From NCBI GenBank assembly GCA_035541755.1, contig DATKMQ010000164.1, forward strand, positions 1 to 39,234: 39,234 nucleotides of DNA, read 5' to 3'. Origin of the DNA: Syntrophorhabdaceae bacterium. GTDB taxonomy: Bacteria; Desulfobacterota; Syntrophorhabdia; Syntrophorhabdales; Syntrophorhabdaceae. The position numbers and the translations under genes were made by a program. Shown here piece by piece: positions 25,922-33,510 of the stretch. Positions within the stretch are counted from its first letter, which is position 1; each line of letters starts with the position of its first letter. The notes under the pieces were generated by a model. The model did not search any database. It was not told the DNA's origin and saw only the letters and a list, made by a program, of their open reading frames with translations.

Positions 25922-26927
25922 GCCCTACATTCTCATCACCGGAGGTTGCGGGTTCATCGGGTCCAACTTCGTGCGCCGCATGCTGGCGCAGCACGACTAT
26001 CGTGTAGTCAATTTTGATAAGCTTACGTACGCAGGTAATCTCGAGAACCTCAAGGATATTGAAAATGATAAGCGGTACACCTTTTTCAGAGGGGATATCG
26101 CGCAGATATCGGACGTGGAGCGGGTTTTCGAGCTCCCCATCGAAATGGTGGTCAACTTCGCTGCCGAATCTCATGTGGATCGAAGCATTCTTGATCCTGA
26201 GACATTCATTAAGACGAATATAAATGGGACATTCCATCTTCTTGAAATGGCCAGAAAAAAGGGCGTGAAGAAGTTTGTCCAGATTTCTACCGACGAGGTA
26301 TACGGATCTTTGGGCAGGCAGGGAAAATTCAGTGAAGAGACGCCGCTTGCCCCCAACAGCCCTTACTCCGCATCCAAAACATCCGCCGATGTACTGGCCA
26401 TGGCTTACCACAAAACTTACGGAACGCCGGTCGTTGTCACGCGATGCTCGAATAACTACGGACCGTATCAGTTCCCTGAGAAGCTGATCCCGCTTATCAT
26501 CAGCAACGCGCTTCACGACGTGGAGCTTCCGGTATATGGAGACGGTCTCAATATCAGGGATTGGATCCACGTGGCCGACCATTGCGAGGCCATTGACGTT
26601 GTTCTCCACAAGGGCAAGGAAGGCAATGTATACAACGTGGGTGGCGAGAACGAGCGGACCAATATTGAAATCGTCAAACTGATTTTGAAGATCCTTAAAA
26701 AACCTGAGACGCTCATCAGGTACGTGAAAGACAGGCCGGGTCACGACAGGCGGTACGCTATCGACTCAACGAAACTGCAACGCGAACTTGGTTTTCAGCC
26801 GCGAGTCGATTTTGCCCAGGGCATGGAAGAGACGGTGATGTGGTATAGGGAGAACCGTGAGTGGTGGGAGCGTATCAAAAGCGGGGCCTATATGGAATAC
26901 TACAAGACCATGTACGAAAACAGATGA
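25914..26927 (+). CDS. rmlB: dTDP-glucose 4,6-dehydratase
   Basis: Converts dTDP-glucose to dTDP-4-keto-6-deoxyglucose with bound NAD. The 337-residue extended SDR has ITGGCGFIGSNFVRRML, the family-specific TDEVYG with Asp-Glu active-site pair, YSASKTSADVLAMAY (catalytic Tyr and Lys), RCSNNYGPYQFPEKLIP and RDWIHVADHCEAI. It overlaps the cupin gene at the start and the reductase gene at the end (ATGA), so the three are co-translated. Confidence 0.96.
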   Translation: MAEPYILITGGCGFIGSNFVRRMLAQHDYRVVNFDKLTYAGNLENLKDIENDKRYTFFRGDIAQISDVERVFELPIEMVVNFAAESHVDRSILDPETFIKTNINGTFHLLEMARKKGVKKFVQISTDEVYGSLGRQGKFSEETPLAPNSPYSASKTSADVLAMAYHKTYGTPVVVTRCSNNYGPYQFPEKLIPLIISNALHDVELPVYGDGLNIRDWIHVADHCEAIDVVLHKGKEGNVYNVGGENERTNIEIVKLILKILKKPETLIRYVKDRPGHDRRYAIDSTKLQRELGFQPRVDFAQGMEETVMWYRENREWWERIKSGAYMEYYKTMYENR

Positions 26928-27766
26928 AAGTGCTTATTGTCGGGGGTCACGGCCTTCTGGGCGCGAACATTGCCCCCATATTGGAAGAGAGATTCGATCT
27001 TACGGTCTGCGATATCGATACCTGGGACATTACCGATAAGGTATCAGGCGAGAACCACCTTGACAAGTACCGTCCCGATGTAGTGATCAATCTCGCCGCC
27101 TTGACCGACGTTGACGGGTGCGAAGATAAACAGGAATTGGCAGAGAGGGTAAATACCCACGGAGCCCGCGTGGTTGCCGCTCTGTGCATGCAGCGCGCCG
27201 TCCGGCTCATCCATTTCAGCACCGACTACATATTTGACGGCACAAAAAAAGTTCCTTACAAAGAGGATGATCGGCCGAACCCACAATCCGTTTATGGCGC
27301 GACAAAGCTTATGGGTGAACGGGCCGTTCTTCAGGAGAGCCCTTTGTCGCTCATTATTCGAACGCAGTGGCTATACGGAGAAGGTGGACCGAATTTCATA
27401 ACCAAGGTCGTAGAAGCGGCTAAGCGGGACGGTCTTCTCCGTGTAGTGAACGACCAGAGAGGCTCGCCCACTTACGCGAAGGATTTGGCAGCTCCGCTGA
27501 TCGCCCTTATAGAACAGGGAAAGACGGGCGTTTATCATCTCGCTAACAGCGGCTCCTGCACATGGTTCGACTTTGCCGTAGAGATATTCTCCCTTCTCAA
27601 AATGGACGTTGCGATCACGCCCATATCTTCGGCCGAACTTGCCAGAAAAGCAAAACGGCCCCAGTATTCCGTCTTTGACATGTGGAAATTCCAGAAAGAT
27701 ACGGGACTCAAGATGAGACCGTGGCAGGAAGCGTTAAGAGAGTACCTTGCTGTGACAGGGGTGTGA
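26924..27766 (+). CDS. rmlD: dTDP-4-dehydrorhamnose reductase
   Basis: Last step of dTDP-L-rhamnose synthesis. The 280-residue SDR has VLIVGGHGLLGANIAPIL at the N-terminus, NLAALTDVDGCEDKQELAER, FSTDYIFDGTKKVPYKEDD, VYGATKLMGERAVL (Tyr and Lys) and RTQWLYGEGG. ATG 26924 overlaps the rmlB stop (ATGA) and begins exactly at MKVLIVGG, so it is preferred over the 26861 frame. Rhamnose made here probably goes to LPS or an exopolysaccharide. Confidence 0.93.
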   Translation: MKVLIVGGHGLLGANIAPILEERFDLTVCDIDTWDITDKVSGENHLDKYRPDVVINLAALTDVDGCEDKQELAERVNTHGARVVAALCMQRAVRLIHFSTDYIFDGTKKVPYKEDDRPNPQSVYGATKLMGERAVLQESPLSLIIRTQWLYGEGGPNFITKVVEAAKRDGLLRVVNDQRGSPTYAKDLAAPLIALIEQGKTGVYHLANSGSCTWFDFAVEIFSLLKMDVAITPISSAELARKAKRPQYSVFDMWKFQKDTGLKMRPWQEALREYLAVTGV

Positions 27767-27768
27767 CG

Positions 27769-28494
27769 GTGAGGGCGATCTTCTTTTCCGATGCGCATCT
27801 GGACCGCAACGATACAGACAAGATAGAACTTATCGAAAAATTCTCCGAAGACGTGCTTGAGCGCGCCGATGCAGTTTTTATTTTGGGAGATCTATTTGAA
27901 TTCTATCACGGCTATGACGGCTATATTTACCCCTGGTATAATGGGGTCGTAGATATCCTGAAGAGACTCTCATCGATGGGCAAGACGGTAATACTCTTTG
28001 AAGGAAATCATGAGTTCGGCATGGGGCGATATTTCCAGAATTATACGGGCATTTCTTGCAAGCAGGACGTGACCATGAATCTCGACGGCAAGAGGGTTTT
28101 TATGTCTCACGGCCACGGTTCCCATCGTTTCTATCTGGGTAGCATTCTCAAGACACGATTCGTCTACGCAATTATGGATTTTCTCGGGCCGCGCCTCACG
28201 TGGAAAGTAGCAAAAGCCGCTGCCACGTTCCTCTCGCGGAAGGTAAAGCCCTACAACGAGAGGACGAGAGATATTTTTCGGGAATATGCCCGCAAGGAAT
28301 TGAGCAGAGAATACGATGTGATCGTACTCGCCCATTCGCATATGAGCGATATGGTGGAATTTGAGGTCACACAAAAAAAGAGGCTCTACGTCAATACGGG
28401 CGATTTCGGCAGGGACCTCGATTATGTGTCGTATGAGACCGGCAGGGGTTTTATGCTGGAGAGATTTGACCCGTCACGCCACGAGGGCAGATGA
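27769..28494 (+). CDS. LpxH-like metallophosphoesterase (UDP-diacylglucosamine diphosphatase family)
   Basis: A 241-residue calcineurin-like phosphoesterase. The five metal motifs are FFSDAHLDRND (DxH), LGDLFEFYHG (GDxxE), FEGNHEF (GNHE), MSHGHGSHR, and VLAHSHMSDM (the GHxH motif with Ala for Gly). Length and motif spacing resemble LpxH, which cleaves UDP-2,3-diacylglucosamine to lipid X in lipid A synthesis, and the LPS/rhamnose neighbours support this. Assignment as strict LpxH is not certain. GTG 27769 is selected with AGGGG upstream; GTG 27763, overlapping the rmlD stop, is an alternative. Confidence 0.75.
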   Translation: MRAIFFSDAHLDRNDTDKIELIEKFSEDVLERADAVFILGDLFEFYHGYDGYIYPWYNGVVDILKRLSSMGKTVILFEGNHEFGMGRYFQNYTGISCKQDVTMNLDGKRVFMSHGHGSHRFYLGSILKTRFVYAIMDFLGPRLTWKVAKAAATFLSRKVKPYNERTRDIFREYARKELSREYDVIVLAHSHMSDMVEFEVTQKKRLYVNTGDFGRDLDYVSYETGRGFMLERFDPSRHEGR

Positions 28495-28515
28495 TTTTTC
28501 TCACGCGAGAGAAGT

Positions 28516-29586
28516 CTATTTCAGGGTGATCGCCCGCTCAGGACAGATCTCCTGACAGCAAAAACAGGCGATGCACTTGTAAGCGTCCACTTGAGGAACA
28601 CCGTCACGTATGGATAGAGCGGACGCAGGACACTGATCGGAGCACGTGCCGCAGCCTGTGCACAGCTTAAGGTCGGCCGTTGGCCTCAAAGACGTGCGAG
28701 CTCGCAATAAGGTCTGCATAGATTCGTTCTTAGTCACTATCTCCCCGCTCGCCGGAGGAAGCTTGAAGGCGGGTAGCGGTTTCAGTTCCCCGATTATCTC
28801 GATGGCCTCCGATGCATAATCCCCCAGGCCCTTCTCTTTGGCCCTTCGCAGAAACTTAAGCTGGCCGGGATTTTCAATCCCCATGATCCTCGCGACGGTT
28901 GCATCGAGTGCCACGGCGTTATCGGAAGCGAGGACGAGACCGATGTCGCGGAGGTCGGGGGACGCCGGACCATTACCCTCCATGCCGACCACGGCATCCA
29001 TTATGAATAGATCGGGCACCCTGATCTCAAAGAGATCGACTATCATCTCGTGGAAGCGCTCGGCGGATCCCGCAGTCATATGCATGTTTGCCTTCTGAGC
29101 GCCGGGCAAGAAACCGTAACTATTTTTGATCGCCCCCGTTATCACGGTTAACCCGTGGGTTTTGAACTTGGGGAGACTGATAGTAATATCCGCCTCGAAA
29201 ACAATCCGGGAGAGGCTCACTTTAGGAGCGAATGAAGGGTTGAAGTCCACTTCCCTGGCGTCGTTACCGATATTCTGATAATAACCCTTGGCCGCTTCCA
29301 TGAGGCCGGTCGTCCTGAAGGTCTCCTCATTCGCCCCGTAGCAAAAAACACCGGGATTATCGCCCACAGTGATGGATGCCGGATTCATGGTCTCTACCTT
29401 CTCCACCACGGCGCGAAGCACGGCCGGATTGGTCACGATCGCTTGAGCAGGCTCGGACTCCCGAAGCACGTTCGGTTTTATGAAGACCTTTCTGTTCCGA
29501 AGCGTGAGTGGAAAAAGTGCGAAGGCCTGATCTACGGCCTTGCGCACGTTCTCATAGGTGGCAGGATGGATCATTACTTTCGGCAT
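28516..29586 (-). CDS. DUF362 protein with C-terminal 2x[4Fe-4S] ferredoxin domain
   Basis: A 356-residue protein. The N-terminal part is DUF362 (KVFIKPNVLRESEP, VGDNPGVFCYG, ISLPKFKTHGLTVITGAIKNSYGFLPG). The C-terminus carries two 4Fe-4S clusters, CTGCGTCSDQCPA and CIACFCCQEICPE. Such proteins are common in anaerobes and are thought to be electron carriers or cofactor-related, but no reaction has been established for this domain pair. It is convergent with the LpxH-like gene, ending 21 bases away. A TATTATATTATAG stretch lies just upstream of the ATG, possibly the -10 of its promoter; no clear -35. Confidence 0.88.
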   Translation of the reverse strand: MPKVMIHPATYENVRKAVDQAFALFPLTLRNRKVFIKPNVLRESEPAQAIVTNPAVLRAVVEKVETMNPASITVGDNPGVFCYGANEETFRTTGLMEAAKGYYQNIGNDAREVDFNPSFAPKVSLSRIVFEADITISLPKFKTHGLTVITGAIKNSYGFLPGAQKANMHMTAGSAERFHEMIVDLFEIRVPDLFIMDAVVGMEGNGPASPDLRDIGLVLASDNAVALDATVARIMGIENPGQLKFLRRAKEKGLGDYASEAIEIIGELKPLPAFKLPPASGEIVTKNESMQTLLRARTSLRPTADLKLCTGCGTCSDQCPASALSIRDGVPQVDAYKCIACFCCQEICPERAITLK

Positions 29587-29729
29587 AAGTCTTAGCCCTT
29601 ATCTATAATATAATACCGTCCCCCCTTAAGGCGTGGGTTCAGGTGTTTGTTATGAACGTCAGGCACAGAATGGAGACTCCCTGTCGGGCAGGTGCACGGC
29701 CCTCGGGAGGCGGCTTTCTAATTGTTTCT

Positions 29730-30245
29730 TTACTCCCTCTGGGCGGCGATTTTCTGTTCAAACTCGTTCCAGAACTTCTCGTCTGGCTTACGCCAGTAGG
29801 GTCCCCATGCTTTATTGAAAAGCCCCTCAAGCTGTTTGAAAGCACGCTTCCAGGCGGCGCCATATTCATAGGTCATCACATCTTCCAGAAATGGTACAAC
29901 GGCCCCCAGCCTCTCCTTGGGAAGGTAAGCCCTGGCCCCAAGCTCGATCGATTTCCTCAGTGATTCGGGAGAAAGGGCGTGCGCCGTCAACATAACAACC
30001 GGCACGGGATAGGGTCGATCTGTGGCTTTTTCGAGAAGGTCGAAGCCCTGGACGCCCATGATGTCGAAAATCGCGAGATCGTACGTCCAGGATGCAAGCA
30101 GCTCGCTCGCCTTCTCATACGAGGTTGCCGTATCGATGGCACAGTCCGGAGCCACGGACAATATCTCCTCTTTCAATGTTTCAAGAACGTCCGGCTCATC
30201 ATCCACGGCCAGAATCCTCATAGTGTTCAAAACCGATTCCTTCAT
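29730..30245 (-). CDS. Response-regulator receiver protein with unknown C-terminal tail
   Basis: A 171-residue protein with an N-terminal receiver domain: MRILAVDDEPD gives the acidic pair Asp15/Asp16, AIFDIMG the phosphorylated Asp61, VVMLTAHA the switch Thr, and YLPKERL the conserved Lys. The last 45 residues (EYGAAWKRAFKQLEGLFNKA, then WGPYWRKPDEKFWNEFEQKI) form no known output domain; they are Trp-rich and helical, perhaps a protein-contact module. The second ATG (30245) has the better distance to GGAGG than the first (30248). No histidine kinase is adjacent. A good promoter lies about 85 bases upstream. Confidence 0.85.
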   Translation of the reverse strand: MKESVLNTMRILAVDDEPDVLETLKEEILSVAPDCAIDTATSYEKASELLASWTYDLAIFDIMGVQGFDLLEKATDRPYPVPVVMLTAHALSPESLRKSIELGARAYLPKERLGAVVPFLEDVMTYEYGAAWKRAFKQLEGLFNKAWGPYWRKPDEKFWNEFEQKIAAQRE

Positions 30246-30329
30246 CATGATCCTCCTTCCCGAAGACTGAAATGAATTTTGGAAGCTCGTGCAATAACCG
30301 AATAAAGAACAACCCTACTGTTAGTATAA

Positions 30330-30358
30330 ATTATCGAGTCTACTCTGATAAATGTCAA
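30330..30358 (-). promoter_or_regulatory. Sigma70 promoter for the receiver gene
   Basis: On the - strand, TTGACA (30358-30353), 17-base spacer, GATAAT (30335-30330). It is 6/6 at -35 and 5/6 at -10, about 85 bases upstream of the receiver ATG at 30245. Confidence 0.7.
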
Positions 30359-30469
30359 TAGAAAACAAAGCCTGTACCCCTAGCCCCCTAGCCAACCCAC
30401 GGGTATCGAAAAGCCATCCTGCGGGCGCGAATGCTTATATTCTGCGTACGCTGCACGGGGAACACGGCT

Positions 30470-30498
30470 TTGACAAGCACCCGCAACTTTCATATAAT
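30470..30498 (+). promoter_or_regulatory. Perfect-consensus sigma70 promoter directly at the ABC ATPase start
   Basis: TTGACA (30470-30475), exactly 17 bases, TATAAT (30493-30498). The expected transcription start (about 30505-30508) coincides with the ATG at 30508, so the mRNA would have almost no leader. Confidence 0.8.
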
Positions 30499-30507
30499 TG
30501 GGCACCT

Positions 30508-31254
30508 ATGACGAACGGGACGATTCTTACGATCTCAGGCTTGACAAAACAATACGAAGACTTAAAGGCCGTGGACCACATTTCCTTTTCCATAAATCCT
30601 GGAGAGATAGTGGGCCTGTTGGGGCCGAACGGCGCGGGTAAGACTACCACCATTAACATGATCCTCGGTATCCTGGAACCGACCGACGGTGCAATAGAGA
30701 TGCTGGGGAAAACCCTGAAGGAGTTCAGATCGGAAATCAGCAAGAGCGTCAACTTTGCGGCCGTCTACGCCCATATGCCGGCAAACCTTACGGTCCGGCA
30801 AAACCTCTATGTCTTTGGTCTGTTGTACGAAATTAAGGACCTCAAAAAAACCATGAAGCGTCTTCTCACAGAATTCGATCTCGAAACCTTCGCCGATACC
30901 AAGGCGGGACTGCTTTCGTCGGGAGAGTTGAGCCGTCTTAACCTGGCCAAGGCCGTAATGAACGAGCCCTGTCTTTTGCTTCTCGACGAACCCACTGCCT
31001 CGCTCGATCCAAGCATTTCTCAACTGATTCGCGAGAGAATAAAGGAATATGTCGCGAGGACTCAGGCAGCCATACTCTGGACTTCTCACAACATGCACGA
31101 GATTGAGGCCATTTGCGATCGAGTCTTATTCCTTTCGCACGGTAAAATCCTCTTAAGCGGCAATCCCAGAACCCTGCCTCAGGAGCATGGCAAGACCGAT
31201 CTGGAAGAACTCTTCATAACCGTGGCCAGAGAGCCTCTTCGCCTGGAGACATAA
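30508..31254 (+). CDS. ABC-2 type exporter ATPase
   Basis: A 248-residue ATPase that drives the permease encoded next. Walker A GPNGAGKTTT, Walker B CLLLLDEPTASLD and the H-loop WTSHNMHEIEAIC are intact. The signature motif reads LSSGELSRLNLAKA, a deviation from LSGGQ seen in ABC-2 exporters. ATG 30508 is chosen; the open frame to 30352 contains the promoter and low-quality sequence. There is no ribosome site, and the promoter lies 10 bases upstream, so a leaderless message is likely. The four bases between ATPase stop and permease ATG show one operon. Cargo (drug, lipid or polysaccharide) is unknown. Confidence 0.9.
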   Translation: MTNGTILTISGLTKQYEDLKAVDHISFSINPGEIVGLLGPNGAGKTTTINMILGILEPTDGAIEMLGKTLKEFRSEISKSVNFAAVYAHMPANLTVRQNLYVFGLLYEIKDLKKTMKRLLTEFDLETFADTKAGLLSSGELSRLNLAKAVMNEPCLLLLDEPTASLDPSISQLIRERIKEYVARTQAAILWTSHNMHEIEAICDRVLFLSHGKILLSGNPRTLPQEHGKTDLEELFITVAREPLRLET

Positions 31255-31258
31255 GTTC

Positions 31259-32068
31259 ATGAGCATATCAAGAATCAAAGCCATTTTCGTTCGCCAGTTT
31301 TTTCTATTCACGGGCAACCCCACACGCCTTGTCAGCATTTTTGTATGGTTGATCATCGATATTCTCCAGTGGGGTCTGATCAGCAAGTATCTTGGCACAC
31401 TGGGACAGGCGACCTTCGGCTTCATTACCGTAATACTTGGCGCCGTCATCCTCTGGGGATTCATGACGCGAATCCAGCAAGGGATCATGATGGCCTTTCT
31501 CGAAGACGTATGGAGTCAGAATTTCATCAATTTCTTTGCCTCACCTCTTACGATCGGGGAATACGTGACGGGCCTTGTGTTAACAAGTATCGCCACCGGC
31601 CTTACCGGTTTTCTTGTCACAGCGGCCATGGCGGGAGCGGTATTTGGTTACAACATTCTGAAAATCGGGGTGCTGCTTGTTCCCTTCATGGTCATACTCT
31701 TCATTTTTGGCATGGCGATGGGCATCTTCGTCTCGGCCATGATTTTTCGGCTTGGGCCTTCGGCGGAGTGGCTCGGTTGGCCGATCCCTCTGGTGCTTTC
31801 CATTTTTGCAGGGGTCTTCTATCCTATCTCGACCCTGCCTCGCACCTTTGCGATCTTCGCGAGGCTCATCCCGCCATCCTATGTGTTCGAAAGCATACGG
31901 GCCGTGCTCGCAACAGGGTCAGCCCCGGGCAACATTACTTTTAATCTCTTAATGGGCACACTCCTCTCTCTTGCCTATCTCCTCTTAACGGCCCGTTTCT
32001 TCATTGCCATTTACCGCAAGAATTTGAGAAACGGAAGCATCGCTCGGTTCAACGCCGAAGCGCTATAA
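31259..32068 (+). CDS. ABC-2 type exporter permease
   Basis: A 269-residue membrane protein with about six helices, starting with a cytoplasmic RIKAIFVRQFFLFTGNPTRL segment. GVFYPISTLPRTFAIFARLIPPSYVFESIR is the conserved ABC-2 region with the PxSxLP motif, before the last helix and the basic tail RKNLRNGSIARF. It forms the export channel with the preceding ATPase. No accessory gene identifies its substrate. Confidence 0.87.
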   Translation: MSISRIKAIFVRQFFLFTGNPTRLVSIFVWLIIDILQWGLISKYLGTLGQATFGFITVILGAVILWGFMTRIQQGIMMAFLEDVWSQNFINFFASPLTIGEYVTGLVLTSIATGLTGFLVTAAMAGAVFGYNILKIGVLLVPFMVILFIFGMAMGIFVSAMIFRLGPSAEWLGWPIPLVLSIFAGVFYPISTLPRTFAIFARLIPPSYVFESIRAVLATGSAPGNITFNLLMGTLLSLAYLLLTARFFIAIYRKNLRNGSIARFNAEAL

Positions 32069-32335
32069 TTAGCCCGTGAGACGACGCGCCAAGCCCCTGA
32101 AATATTAAGCTGCTCTCGCCCTGACGAAAAACAGAAAAGCCCGCTCAAAGCCGGTTTGTAATATTTTTCTTGCAATAATGCTCTGAGTGTGGGAAAAACT
32201 AAAGAAAACAAGCGTCTTGCGCACATGTTCGGCGAGGACGAGGACAGATCGTGACAGAGGCGTGCAAGAAACCCTGATTGCAAAAACGCTGCCGCGACGG
32301 AAAAGAACAAATTCATCTATGAGGCAGGGGGAATA

Positions 32336-32815
32336 ATGGAGAAGAGAAGTATTCTCATCGTCGATGATGATGAAATGATCAGAAATTTGCTCATGGATTT
32401 TTTGCATGATCTCGGATACGAGGTTGTGTCAGCCGACTCCGGGGGAGATGCGTTGAAAAAGTTCGCGCCTGAGACCTATGATCTTGTGATCTCCGATCTC
32501 GTTATGCCAGACATAAACGGTATAGAACTCTTGAAAGAGCTTCTCAAGAAGGATAGCCAGTTGCTCTTTTTTCTCATCACCGGATACCCCACCCTGGAAA
32601 CCGCTGTGCAAGCCATCAAGGCAGGAGCTTACGATTATATCGTCAAACCCTTCAACTTCGACGATCTCAGGATCAAAGTTGAAAGGGCATTGATGACGCG
32701 TCATCTCAAATCCTCTCTCAAGAAGTTGAGCGGGGTCTTATGGGCCGTTATCATATCCGTGCCAATATGGATAATCCTCGGCATAGTCCTGGGGATTGTC
32801 TGGAAACATCACTGA
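32336..32815 (+). CDS. Receiver domain with a C-terminal transmembrane anchor
   Basis: A 159-residue protein. Residues 4-120 are a receiver domain with Asp10/11/12, phospho-acceptor Asp54 (LVISDLVMPD), Thr82 (LITGYP) and Lys104 (VKPFNF). After a short basic helix (RHLKSSLKK) comes one hydrophobic helix, LWAVIISVPIWIILGIVLGI (about residues 135-154), ending WKHH. There is no DNA-binding, enzymatic or other output domain. AGGGGGAATA precedes the ATG. The preceding 267 bases (32069-32335) hold no gene I can support. It would sit tail-anchored with the receiver in the cytoplasm. Its output is unknown. Confidence 0.88.
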   Translation: MEKRSILIVDDDEMIRNLLMDFLHDLGYEVVSADSGGDALKKFAPETYDLVISDLVMPDINGIELLKELLKKDSQLLFFLITGYPTLETAVQAIKAGAYDYIVKPFNFDDLRIKVERALMTRHLKSSLKKLSGVLWAVIISVPIWIILGIVLGIVWKHH

Positions 32816-32890
32816 CATCTTCCTTGCTTTGAGGCCCGAAATCTTAAGCCATAATTGACACTTACACAGCACGTCTTCCTCATCATTCCA

Positions 32891-32920
32891 TTAACGGGTA
32901 AGGATTCTCTTACCTGTTAA
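32891..32920. repeat. 12-bp inverted repeat upstream of the peroxiredoxin gene
   Basis: TTAACGGGTAAG (32891-32902) and CTTACCTGTTAA (32909-32920) are inverted copies with one mismatch, separated by GATTCT. It lies 63 bases before the peroxiredoxin ATG and 75 after the receiver stop. It has no T-run, so an operator or mRNA hairpin is more likely than a terminator. A TTGACA at 32855-32860 lies upstream but its -10 (CCTCAT) is weak. Confidence 0.6.
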
Positions 32921-32983
32921 GACTTGCTAAAGTGCCGGCGCATGCTTATCAATGAAAGAGTTACCCGAAAAAGGAGGTTAGGC

Positions 32984-33442
32984 ATGTCAAAGCTAATAGA
33001 AACGGGGAGCAAAGCAAAAGCGTTCACGTTAAAAGATCAGGATGATAGGGAATGCAGGCTTTCGGATCTTACAGGAAAGAAGGTACTTCTCTCCTTTCAT
33101 CCCCTTGCTTGGACCAGCGTCTGCGCGGAACAAATGAAATCGTTGGAGGCGAATAAGGAGGCGTTCGATCGGCTGAATACAGTGGCCCTGGGTCTGAGCG
33201 TCGATACCGTGCCTTCCAAGAATGCATGGGCAAAAGAGCTCGGCATTCATAATACCAGGCTGCTTTCCGATTTTTGGCCCCACGGAAAAATAGCCAAGGC
33301 ATACGGCATATTCAGAGAGGCGAACGGTTTTTCCGAGCGCGCCAATCTCATTCTCGACGAAAAGCAGAGGGTTGTTTTCGTCAAGGTCTATCCCATTCGT
33401 GAGTTGCCGGATATAGCGGAGATCCTGAAGGCCCTTGCGTGA
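32984..33442 (+). CDS. AhpC/TSA-family peroxiredoxin
   Basis: A 152-residue thiol peroxidase that removes peroxides. The peroxidatic Cys47 lies in HPLAWTSVCAEQM, which keeps the Pro-xxx-Thr-xx-Cys active site, and RANLILDEKQRVVFVKVYPI carries the conserved C-terminal strand. The only other Cys is Cys24 (DRECRL), not at the position of a usual resolving Cys, so it may act as a 1-Cys or atypical enzyme. ATG 32984 has AAGGAGG upstream; the frame up to 32924 is less likely. Peroxide defence suits a strict anaerobe. Confidence 0.9.
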   Translation: MSKLIETGSKAKAFTLKDQDDRECRLSDLTGKKVLLSFHPLAWTSVCAEQMKSLEANKEAFDRLNTVALGLSVDTVPSKNAWAKELGIHNTRLLSDFWPHGKIAKAYGIFREANGFSERANLILDEKQRVVFVKVYPIRELPDIAEILKALA

Positions 33443-33510
33443 AGAGGCATCCTTACCCTCATGTTCCCGGCAGTCTGCGGGGCCACACGAAATCCGCGTA
33501 AAGCTGACCG

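Noticed and set aside
25818-26744. 308-codon antisense frame opposite rmlB
   Set aside because: Antisense to a textbook dTDP-glucose dehydratase; no domain recognised.
30352-30507. N-terminal extension of the ABC ATPase
   Set aside because: It would contain the consensus promoter, lacks a ribosome site, and the ATPase fold begins right after ATG 30508.
32069-32335. Small gene or riboswitch in the gap before the membrane-anchored receiver gene
   Set aside because: Only antisense-type frames, no ribosome site and no convincing fold; nothing to support.
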